Position numbers and translations under genes: made by a program. A stretch of 64,000 bases of DNA, taken from the NCBI GenBank assembly GCA_020055645.1, contig CM034548.1, forward strand, positions 11,470,001-11,534,000, in the 5' to 3' direction. Each line of letters opens with the position of its first letter. The first letter of the stretch is position 1. The notes under the pieces are model-generated. The model did no database searches. It was not told the DNA's origin and saw nothing but the letters and a program-made list of their open reading frames with translations. Shown here in pieces: positions 52,729 to 64,000 of the stretch. The stretch comes from Tomocerus qinae (Eukaryota > Arthropoda > Collembola > Entomobryomorpha > Tomoceridae).

Positions 52729-55700
52729 ACTTGTGGTAGGTGGGTGCATGTAAGAATTGCAGGACTCATATAATAATTATGTAATGGTAGAAGTCGTCGT
52801 GGCAGTAAAACAAGGATGTTTACCTCAATAGGTAGTTATTAGACTTTGTTGTAGAGGATAGTGAAAGAGCGAGTAAGGTGAAATAAAGATGAAGACAGAC
52901 TTCATTAAAGGAATGGTCTGGACTTGACAGAGGATAAAAGTATTTCAGACCTTTTTTAGTTTCCTCACTCATTTACCAAGGGCAATAAAGCCCTGGACGT
53001 CTTTGCGTGTGACATTTGTTAGGAGTTCTGTCACCACCTGGGGTTTCCAGCCTCTTATATGGCAATCTCATTTCTATCTGGTGAACATAATACGATTATG
53101 ATTAAAACAGTCCTTTCAGGCAAGTAGTCTGAACTATCATCACATACCTGCGTATACATACAAGTGCACATTTACTAATTCAGACACTTGCAATGTATGT
53201 ATGTATAGGTGGAGTGTGTACAGAATTAAATAGAGCTGGATCAAGACATTGTAGTAGTAAAGCTCTCAACACTTGGCATAGTATTTTATAGGCAATGTGA
53301 AGTCCATTCCAGCCATGCCAATGCAGTCAAGATCCAGTCCAAAATCAACTTATTGTAGGCGACGACTCAAGTCGACATTATTTGATTGCCAGTCTGGCCA
53401 ACAGTAGTTACTTTGCATTAGATTACACAATATTGCGTTAGTAGACAAATGCTTAATGTAAGCTTCAACGGATGATAAGTTCTAATCAAACAAGTCTTCT
53501 CAATCTGACTAATTCCATCATTAGGGGTTCGACTCAACTGATATACAAGGAACAGTATTAGCACACTCATTCAGACCAACGTACTCTTGATTCGGTCTGC
53601 TCTGTTGTAATATTATTATTATTCCACACACTTGGACCTACTTAAGTATCATAAGCTTCTTTGTACTATCTAACATGTTACAATAGAGGTAGCTTATATA
53701 TTTTGCGATAATAATAGTATATAAGAAAATAGCAAATTGCGAAGAAGAAGTGGTCTTATAATTCTGGTACACAGATGTGTATTAAACAGGAATGTCGCGT
53801 CACGATAGCCCCAAAGGGCTACAAGTAAATACAGCAGAACCGACTCAAGCAACTAACACGTTTTTATAAGCAGACGTCTTTCCACCGGCGTTTTTCTTCC
53901 TTATAGCCACTATACTACTGTGCTGATATAGAATTATTTATATAGGAAAGTCATACGTAGCATATACATCCGTAAGTATATTAATTAGTGAGTAAAGTAC
54001 CTTCCTACTAGTGGATATCCTATGAACACTAAGACGACATGGCATTATACCTACTTAGTTTATTGCCATCAGCTTTTGAAGTCGTCTTCTCACAAACGCA
54101 ATCACATGTTCTGCCGAAATGGCATGCTTCCCTGTACTATCTGTTATTTGTCTGGATGTAATATCTAATCCGCGTATTGTATTTTTAAGTAGCCGAGTCC
54201 CACATGCCCCGGCCCAGCCCCACACAAAAAAGTTAATACTCCACTGATACATGCAATTAGTTATAGAAGTTTTTGCTTCCATTTCCATTGGATGCATCCC
54301 GTGTCATGTGTAAAAATCATTGTAAAGGCAATCGCGCTCTACTCCACACTAATCGACACGCCCACAATCGTCGGTAGGAAGAATCTATGCTTTACTTTTG
54401 CCATGGGTGCTGTGCTAATATAAAAGATGGGCAGGTAACAGAGCTAATCTCGCTCACTCTAGACATATTCCTGTACACAGTGTTTCTGCTAATCAGTACA
54501 TGATCATCTCGACGCTTTTTCCTTTTAATTATACTCTTCAATCTAAGTGAATTTGCATTCGCTGCGGTTTTCACTGTCTCCTTCACTTGTCATCAACGCA
54601 GATTAAGTAGGTACTGAAAACCACAAAAGGCACATCCATCCAGTATAAACTAACAATGCCTAACTATAGCCACCCTCATATGGCATGCATAAAATGCCTA
54701 ATGCATATAAACCATGCTATACAAATAGCTCGATAACGTATGCTTTTACTTACGTGCATATAAGTGCAGCTTCTTATAGTTAATTTACTTCAGATTTAAT
54801 ATACCTATGCAGTAGTATATACAAATAGAAAGATTAGGCATACGGTGTAGGAGTGCAGATACAGAAAATGGGATGAGGATATCTCACAACGGAAAACAAA
54901 ACAGAATACGGCATGGTTAATTTGTGGATTTCAAAAGTTAATTTGAAAAGTACACACAGAAGGTTGCTCCCCTCCAGTTCCTGCAATCATTCCAAGGTTT
55001 TATATTCTAGTCAACGGAGAAAACGCAGCAACTCTTCTTTCGTCTCATCTCTTTATAGTTTCACATTCATCGGGGTTAACAATCTTATTAACTTTTTCGT
55101 CACTCTACCTTTTCATTGCAACTTAGCTACCAATAAAATACAAACTTTGAACTTCAGTACTAAGATATAAATCTATATCTATAGAGACATGTTATAATAT
55201 GTACACTTTATCTGCCTGGAAATAATATAGGCTACAAACTGTCCTATCCCTCAATATTGTACTGGTAGACGAAACTGAAGAACTAAAATAACGTTGAGAT
55301 GGTTTGTAGTCTATTTTAATTCTTGTTCCAGTAAGTATTTACTTCATATGGATAATATTCTTAACATTGCAAATATTTTTCAATCTATTAAAAAGCATTT
55401 GAAATTTATTAGCTTGCAATAATATATAACTTGTTTGGGTTATATATTCTTACTACATATTTATTTGGCAGTATCTATCAGGAGATCCCTATCCCTTACA
55501 TTTAATTTTGTTAACACTATTATTGACTTAAGAAACTTTTGTGCTATCCTTTAGAGTGTAGGGAAATAGGAGGCATGGAGAATACATATAGTGCACTACT
55601 TGTAAACACTCAGGTCTTATCTTTGAGTATAGTTTGAGTAATAGTAGTGCTAGGCAGGAGAGTATAGCTAAATATAACAGAGACTGGAAGATGTCTGCAT

Positions 55701-58700
55701 AAATGAATAGGCTGTAGGAAAAGTTGAGATGGGAATGGTAGAGAATTTTGCAGTCTCATCACATATCACTCGCTGATCTCACATAACCTTCCTTTCATCC
55801 CTTTAGCTAAACGAAAGCAAGCCAAGATCTGATCAGAGAGCAAATCTCAATTGATCACAGGGAGGACAAGACAGATATTTAGTAACGCAACGTTGGGCTG
55901 CTCGGTGGAAGACGACGCTCAGACATGATCGTAGTCTAACTAAAGAGTCGTATATTTTATAGGTAGGGATATATTGCACTGCCAAGTCAAACCAAATATG
56001 AGCAAGGAAAGCCAAGACACACCAAAAGCTAGTCAAATGCTTCCATGAGATGTGTCTGTCTACACTGCAGTATTCTGACATTTGCGTTGTGGCAAATTTC
56101 CATGCAGATTGAGGCGTGAAGTACATACAAAGCGAATGTAGGTAGTTAGTCATAGGATGTGATCATTTGGTTGGAGGAGACCAAGCCTACATTGTGTACA
56201 CTCTTGATGAATAAATAAACTTGCAAGTTGCCCGACTATTGATTTGATTTCAGCTATTGACGCGAACTTAAAAGTATTTACAAAAGTAGGTACCTATAAA
56301 ATACTATCTATGTAGATAAATAGATTCCCTGTCTAGTCGTATAAAAAGTCAATACAAGGATTGTCATACTGTTACAGCATGTAGGCATCGGTAGTAAATA
56401 AGGTGGTGAAACTAACTGAGCTGAAGAACAGAAGACGTCGTTATCCCAACACATCAGCCACACCAAATACGTATTTTGTACTGAGTATCTGTGACAAAGT
56501 CAACAGAGTTTTATAGCCATACTACTGGTTTGGTTGCTTGCAATAGCGAACTACGCAAATAAACAGTAAACTCCCTATAAAATCTAATGAGTTACTATAA
56601 AATAAATTGATAGATTTGCATAAAGTAGATAAACCGAGAGTCATTGCATTGCCTTGTGGTTAGTTGGGTTCGTCAGCTAAGCCGAGTCAACTTGGGTTAA
56701 GCTAATTCAAAGTTTATGTTGATTGTGTAATAGGGAGAGAGAGGAGTCGCGCTAATAGAGTCATAAATATGCGTGCAAGTGCCAACGCCATTGCAAGTTG
56801 AGAAAGTGTCGAGCGATGAGTCGGCGGATCAACATGGAAAATCTGGGGGCTTCAATTGATGAGTGACTCTGGTGGATTCACAGCTTTAATCTGCATGCTA
56901 ATTGCTTCATTCTCCTATCTCCCAATCTCTCCTTTCTCGTTTTTTATTCCACTCTTTCTCCTCACTCCAAACCTTAGACATCCACTATAGTTTCACATTA
57001 TACAATAACAACCAATTCATTCCCTCATCCTTTCATCTGCATCTACTGCACTAGTCTTGCAATTCTCTATTGCACAATCTAAACCTTTTCTTAAACGCTT
57101 AACACTCCGCCATTTACCTTTTACCACCATCCGAGAATCACCAACCTCATCATTTCAATACTTATTGCAGCACAAAGTTGTATTTCAATTCAGTTATAAG
57201 ACAAGATAATAGTTACAAAAAATTCCACAATTTTCAAAATATTCAACCTAGACAAATTTTTGCACCTTTTTGCCAATATTCCAAGCTTTTCAACCGCAGA
57301 ACTAAATTGAAAAAAAGTTATGACAAAAAATGGCTAAAAACATTCTTTCATTTACTCGCTTTTAGTAGATTATCCGCAAACTTAATTTTTAATATTGTAA
57401 CCAATTTCAATGAACATGTCATGTAAAGTCTTGACTTAAGTTTGGATTTTCAAGGACGGTTTCCAAACATGCAGCCTGTTAATCAAACGAAGACGTGTAT
57501 CAAGAATTTTTTATTTACAGTTGAATTTGGTAGGTAATGTATTTCTTTGTTAATCAATGATTAACAGATGGACGAGCCTTGGAGTTTTATGGAGAGAAAA
57601 ATAAAGGAGCAATTGGGAATATTGGAGGTTTTCGATTTCACAACTTTCAAGCGAATAGACACGTCAGTCAGTTTCTTCACTGTGTGTAATTAGATTGTTC
57701 ACTATGACATAAGCACCCCTACTGTTTAATCAGAACTGTTTCACGAATTCACGACGCTATCAATACTATATAGGTATTGTCAAAATGCCAATTACAAAAG
57801 TCCAGTGCTAATAGTAATTGACCATAATAAGACTTATTTAAATTACTGCAAGGTACTTATGGCTTGAAAATGACAATAATTATGATGCCATAGTTGCAGT
57901 TTGCATGATATATTCCTCTAAAATCTTTGCAAGATTAATGAAAACGTGTGTTGGTCTTTCTTAATAGAATTGCTCCCAGTGCTCTCAAATGATACTATCA
58001 TCACTCTCCCCTGTAATTAATTGGTCACGATATTGTTGTTTGCTTTGCATTTATTTGTCTACTCCACTCGCAAAGAAAATGCTTTCCAAACAAACTATTT
58101 AACATAAACTCTGTGAAAATAGGAGCACAATTTTCATAATTACAGGTGTCTATTATACAGCTAATTATGGGTCGAATTATGCGTATTTATCACCGAGCTT
58201 CGGGCTAACTCTACTAGACGAATTTCATTAACATTAACACATTTCGAAAACAGTGTAAATATTGCACGAATACCTTTCTCCGCTTAATGCGCCACTTTTA
58301 GTGGAAGACAACCACATATCAAAGGAAAATGCGATTAAAACATTTTGCATGGTTAACCTAAATATTTGCCTTAACGTAAAAAGTACCTATTACAGTTTGA
58401 AGAAAGACAGTTGTTTACAAATAACAAACTCAAAGCTGCCTAACTTGGTACCTATTTTAAATGACGCAATATTAAATTACTAGATAATTGGAGTTGAATA
58501 CCGATACAGATTTTTTTGCTGGCATTAAAAATTCTATAAAAATATTAATTAATAGAAAAGGGTAATAATCGCAGTAAATTAACCATGAAATTGAATATTA
58601 TTGAATTTAAAACAAAAAATACATTTGCAGGCACATACTTTCCAATAAACAGTACCACCCAAAGAAAATTCAATTTAGGTAGAAATATTCTGATGGTTTT

Positions 58701-61700
58701 ATGAGACAAGAAATGCAGGGTGGCAAGGCAAAACTTGTCATCAGGAGCAATAAATAAGAATTATATAACCTTAATTCTATAGATATAGAATTCATAATAG
58801 ATTTAGATCCCTAAATTCTGAAGCCCATGTCCCTGTGTCGGTCGGTGGTAAAGTTGGTAGCTTCAAACAGCACAATGCAACTCGTTATGTAGGTGAAGTA
58901 AGTAATGTGTGTTTATCTAACAGTAATTGAACCTGGGCTTAAGCTGAACTGTAGACTGTTACTTGGGTCGGATTGTATTGTGAGTTGGGGGCAGGGAGCT
59001 GACAATGAGCCAACAATGTCTTGTTATGAAGTTTATGGTGTATGGAATTGTGTGTTGACATTGACAGACACTTAAGTTTTACTATAACAATAATTACCCA
59101 GTTGAAGATGCTCGTTCCGCAAATCTGGATAAGCCTTGAATGGAATCTCTTGTTATTCCCAGGATGAGCTCCGACGCTTTATACTCTCCTTACATAGATA
59201 AGGATAAGCTGGACAGTTTAAACTTTCAAAGGTCCATTCCAAATACTGTCTGCATAATATAAACAATATTCTTCTGTTCCTAGTAATACTAATGCAATTG
59301 TCCTATATCAAAACTACTGAGTTCATGAAAGAGAGATGGTATACTTACAATTAATATTGTCACAGAATCATGGACAGTCTTAAAATTCTTTAGTGCATGC
59401 ACTTATCTGTTAGTAATGCGTATTTTTCAATAATATTGGTAATTTGAAATGGAGCTGAACAATTGTTTGTGTCGAGAAAGAAGCTAATTGAGCATCTGTA
59501 ATTTGGATCTGGTCTCAAGGAAAAACAAAGTATAATAAAGCTACTACTGGTGGACTCCCTACATCGAAGTAACTAAATAAATGGATAAGCGACCCAACAA
59601 TAAGCACAATGACGGTTTTATTTGTACTTTTGTGGTTCAATTTGAAGATATATCGTCAGGCCGGACGGAGCAAAGCTACGAGAAAACGTCGTAAAATCCT
59701 GTACAATTGCATTACAGAGAGAGAGACTAGGCACCAGGCAGGGAGCAGAATGGAGAGGATGGCAAGAGGCACATTTTGTACGTTTCCCTAGCCATAAACG
59801 TTTTCTCACTATCAGTACATTTTTAAATAGAATAAAAATGCTTCTAGTTAAAAAATCCTGTTTTTAAAATCAAAAGTATCTTAGAATTGGTCACCTTCAA
59901 TTTAACAATGTTTTTCGATTGGTCTTCAATTTTGTTTTGCTTTTATTTAAAAGTAAATGTGGTGCCTAAAGCAAATTCTTTTGTTTTGAAGAATGCTAAA
60001 TGATAAATTTATTACGGTGATATAAAAAAATTCAACATTTACAATAGCGTAAAAGTAACTTATGTTTTGACAGTGTGAAGGTTTTTAGATTGGATAAAAA
60101 CGGCAGTGGTGTGGGAAATGGGAAAAAGGGAACAGTGTGGAGAGGGACGGAATGGATGCTGTAGATTGAGATGGTTTGTTTTAGTTTTGCTGGTTTGGCC
60201 TTTGAGGGAGCATAATAATATGATGTCATCTCCCGGATTAGATGGTGGAGACCCTGCTGATTGTAAATTGAATCTTTATCCTCAAATTGACAAGGGTAGC
60301 TAATGGATATTTGCCGAGCAATAAGTTAGAGGAGAACTGGTAGGAGCCAGGTAGAGCGTGGGCTTACCCACAGAGACATAAGTGGGTATCATGTATCACA
60401 CAGCATTGTCGCTTGTGTCCCACTGAAAATCTTGTCATCCTCCTACTCCACTTGAACTGCTATATCCATAACTCCTGTCCGTCCGTTATCTGTGCGAGAA
60501 GGAAGATGCCTGGCATTGACTGAACTGGAGGACCCGCATGGAATAGACAAGTAGAAGCGACTAGTCTCACAGCCTCAGTGCCTCTTTTCTCTCTGATTTA
60601 CATGATTAATGGGATTTCCATGTCCTACGAACCCTTTGCTATAATTTGTCATAAGAATTTCTCAGATACACAAACAATCAGCCTTCTACCTACCTACGCT
60701 GCTGTCTTATTTATAAATTTAACCCTTTCGTTCAACGTACCTTAACCCACGTAGGTCCATCCACTTCCCCATGTATGTAAGTCATAACTAAGGGTAAGTA
60801 AGTAAGTGATTCCGTTTTATGTTTGTTCACTCTGACTGTTATGTCCCAGCTACACTTTGTCATTTGCTACATACATACTGAAATGTCCATTGTGATGGAG
60901 ATACCATAAAACATTTCTTACAATACACCTGCACCTATACATTTGTCCGTCGACAACTAATCCACTTAACTGGTAGGCAACTGCTAATGTCAACTAGTAA
61001 TGTCAGTATATATGTTACCGGACATTATGCTATTTTTACTTGTCAGTCGATTCTAATGGCCAATCTCAGTAGCTCTCTTTTGTTACACTGAAAATAAATT
61101 ACACTGTTCGTTTTTATTTGATTGCCACTAATTTTCTTTGGCTACCAAATGCTCCCCGTAATGTAACCCTTACAAGTTTTCATGGACAGACCTGTATTTA
61201 CATTAATACTATATCACATCACTCAAGGAGGTGTGCATCTTCACTATTGTTTTGTACAGAAGACACAATAGAAAAAGTATGTACAGTCATAACATACTGT
61301 ACTACATAAATAATTGTCAATTATACAATTTAAACTGCATTGAAAAGTGACGCAATTTTTTACTAGGTCATTTATGTACTTAAATATTTAGTAGTTGAAT
61401 TGTAAAGGACAATAAATATGTCGGGAGTGGATGGAGACTTATTTAAGTTGACATAATATAGTGCAAAGTGCATAGAGCCAAAGTAGGAATTAGGATAAGT
61501 AGGTAAATAGGAAGTAATGAAGAGGAAATGATGAACTTGAATTGGATGAGAGGACACATGGGCAGAAGTTTTTGTGACAAAGAGAATAATCAGGAGGCAG
61601 GAAAGAAAAGGGCTTAAGAAAATGTGTCGGACGGGTGTCTTTGTTGATGCTCGGTCGAATGGTCAGTAGTGCCGACGTAATCCTAGCAAAAAGACCGCTC

Positions 61701-64000
61701 CACGGTCTGGACAAACTGAAGACACATTGAAAGGGATCCTTCTAATGACAAAGTACAAACACCACGCGTGTCTTTTCTTCATTAGATCCCGACTCAGTAA
61801 CCGTCACGTCACCAGGCAGTCGACGGGTCCAGTCACTCCGTCTATCCCACAACAATTCGTCTCCTCCGAATTATTGTCCTGAACCGCCACTGCCAAAACC
61901 AAAAACTTGAGTCTCATCGTCGCCTCTCACTCATCCAAAAAGTTCAGCAGACATTGACAGTGTAAATGCTCCTCTATTAATACAGTAAAAAGTATATACT
62001 TGTGTACATACGATGTGTACTTTGTAGTCTGGTCTCCAATCACATTATCATCACGTAAACTGCGTGGGTACTTTTCTTCCTCTGACTCCAAGTTTTCTCA
62101 CTCGACTTCACAATGCATCCTCACTTGAAATAAAATCAAGAAGTCAACAAACCACTTGAATGGCTTTTCCTTGTCTTCCTCCAGCATTTTAGCACTTGCT
62201 GTGACTCTGTGTTCATGTACCGACGGAAAAGTGTATGACGAGAGAAAATTCTCATAATCTACTCGCCAAGAAATTCTACTGACATGACATCACACACTAC
62301 TGTCTCGCATAGCTTATCGCCAAGTCAGCAGCTTATTAAAACTACCAATTAACGATATTATTATGCAATGTGCATCACCTACTCCATATTACATTGTGCG
62401 AGGCACTATTTATTTCACACAACTACCTACTAGTGATGAAAGACTACAATAATTATATGCTCCTATATACTACAATAAATGTGCCAACAATTTTTCATAT
62501 ACTTACTACAATATGAATGGCTGTAGTCATTATGCAAGGAGAGAGAGAGACAACCGAAAAGAAAGGATCTCTTTGATTTGAATACGGATGTTTAGTTACG
62601 CACACAGTTAGTGTAAGCATAATACTATCAGTGGTTATGTAATGAGGGTATCAGAACCGTGTTTCTGCTACATCTCCGGTGTGGCGCGGTTAGGCGGCGG
62701 CGGCGTCACCACAATAGTATCACTTTTACAATTTAGTCGTAAAAACAAACATACACGGATACAAAGATAATTATTGTTTTCCAGAGAACTATTAGTAGCA
62801 CTTAAGAAAGAAGCAAAAAGACTTGACTACTATAAAGATTGTCTAGAGTGTATAATAAAATGCATATATCATGGCATATCCGGCCTGTGGGTCAAACTCT
62901 GTCTATACTATGTACTTGTGAGTGTGTGAAAGATGTTTCACGTAAAGTCTTAAGCTGAATGCGCTTGTTGTAAGTTTGAAATGGAGTCTAATTAGGACAC
63001 GCTGACTGAGGTTTATGGGGCGAGAACTTAGAGGAGGACGTTAGAGCCGCAGACAAGACTACAAACCATTGAAGGGATTGTCAGACAAAGATGGACATGA
63101 GGATATTAGAGAAATGATATCTTATTATCTATTGACTCCCTCTATTCACATTCTGTTACGTGCGTAGAGTAGTCACAGAATGCGTACAAAGAACAGATCA
63201 TTTACTATCACAATGCATTAACGAGTACAAAAGGAGTTGAAGAAAGGCCAACTCACCGTAGTAGTTTGATATAAATAAATTCAAAGGGCCCTGGCCCTAC
63301 GTGAAGTGCGTGACACGGCTTATTAGTGCGACGGAGCTGAATGAGAATGACATAAAGGAAAGCCAATCGAATTTTACGTTACGTAAATAAGTAGCCTCAT
63401 GGGCATGTCAACGTATTTGTAATTTGTAAGCGAGATAGTGGGGTGATGGGAAGAGATAAGCAAGTAGGTAGCAGCCTTCCAAAAGGGTAAGTATGTATTT
63501 CTTCATGCGACTCATCTTCATAATAATATAATAAATAATGCTATAGAGACATCAGTCGGATCTCAGCTCACAATCAGTCACCGTTGCTGTTTAACTACTA
63601 AGAAGGTCGAATAATATTAAATTAAGTTAGCTACGAGAATGAATAGACTTGCTCCATGGCTTATGGTGTCACAATATAAAAAGACTCTACGAGTTGAGCG
63701 ACTGATTCCGTTTCGTATGAAGCTCAATGAGGAATTGAGATGTGATTGATATTCATGGGCTGCTGAAGGGCGGATTGAAGTAGATGAGAATGAGAGTTGA
63801 CAAATTCGTAGGTAGAATAGATAATAGTGTCTCTTCCCTCCTCGCTGCTTCTTCCCCACGTCTCTATCCATTTACGTATAACCTACCTAGGAGTTGATAT
63901 ACACATTTACATAAGACACGTCCCTTCTTCTCATGTCACTGCACTCTGTCTCTTTCCAAACTGATAAATATTTCTATCATATCATTATAAACTACATAAT
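52729..64000. other. non-coding stretch, 11 kb
   Basis: No gene recognised. At 54,055-54,590 two adjacent - strand open frames (80 and 64 codons) lie in slightly GC-richer DNA but have no secure domain. Strand-skew blocks recur: G/A-rich at 60,100-60,380 then C/T-rich from 60,405, and G/A-rich at 61,400-61,720 then C/T-rich at 61,760-62,300. Simple repeats: (GTAA)3 at 60,794-60,807, (GA)6 at 62,539-62,550, and GGC repeats at 62,693-62,705. Confidence 0.5.
62693..62705. repeat. short GGC repeat in a GC-rich patch
   Basis: GGCGGCGGCGGCG inside about 40 bases of GC- and CpG-rich DNA (62,670-62,715). This is unusual for this AT-rich window. It could mark a small CpG island or part of a coding run, but no frame is convincing. 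Confidence 0.8.

Noticed and set aside
52975-53100. GC-richer stretch open on both strands
   Set aside because: Plausible-looking peptides come from both strands at once, which argues for composition and not coding.
54055-54297. - strand open frame whose end loosely resembles a histone-fold third helix (GKHAISAEHVIAFVRRRL)
   Set aside because: Only the last 25 or so residues resemble it. The upstream part does not fit a histone fold, and no exon structure was found. The likeness is too short to call.
58840-58950. tRNA A-box-like word (GTAAAGTTGGTAGC)
   Set aside because: No matching acceptor, anticodon or T-arm stems follow, and no SINE body or tail is visible.

Overview
The window looks like animal nuclear DNA, most likely from an invertebrate such as an arthropod. 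It is AT-rich, has no operon-like gene packing, contains many short microsatellites (GT, TCTG, TTAC, GTAA, GA, TTTC), and carries one long non-LTR retrotransposon. I recognise no host protein-coding gene, rRNA, tRNA or CRISPR array. Open frames of 60-150 codons are scattered on both strands, but almost all have random-looking composition and no domain, so I treat them as chance. The window reads as a gene desert or the inside of a very large intron. I cannot name the species.

Layout. 1-22,980 is non-coding DNA with simple repeats, a 37-bp tandem repeat (6,596-6,679), a GC-richer island (about 13,980-14,320) and a striking cluster of one 7-mer, TGTCAAC, around 19.35-19.65 kb. About 23,000-27,035 is a nearly full-length LINE on the + strand. 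It has a PHD-like C4HC3 zinc finger at the N-terminus, an AP-type endonuclease, a reverse transcriptase with a YADD box, an AATAAA signal and a (TGAACT)4 tail. Its reading frame is broken by only a few small lesions. 27,036-43,500 is again non-coding, with one weak candidate coding exon on the - strand (37,416-37,487) and a cluster of palindromes near 41 kb. 43,500-45,610 holds the clearest non-autonomous DNA-transposon remnants: a 75-nt hairpin, a 413-bp element with terminal inverted repeats and an internal 42-bp palindrome, and a 297-bp fold-back element bounded by TTAA on both sides. 45,611-64,000 is non-coding apart from one weak inverted-repeat candidate (52,142-52,728) and short simple repeats.

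How the parts work together. The LINE would have encoded its own mobilisation machinery: the endonuclease nicks the target, the reverse transcriptase copies the RNA, and the 3' repeat tail probably primes copying. The two MITE-like elements encode nothing and would depend on transposases made elsewhere. At larger scale, purine/G-rich blocks of about 200-600 bases are repeatedly followed by pyrimidine/C-rich blocks. Known features do not explain this pattern, and a skew plot would test it. I found no convincing new multi-gene system. The items most worth a second look are the PHD-EN-RT single-frame LINE, the two fold-back elements, the TGTCAAC cluster and the repeated strand-skew switches.
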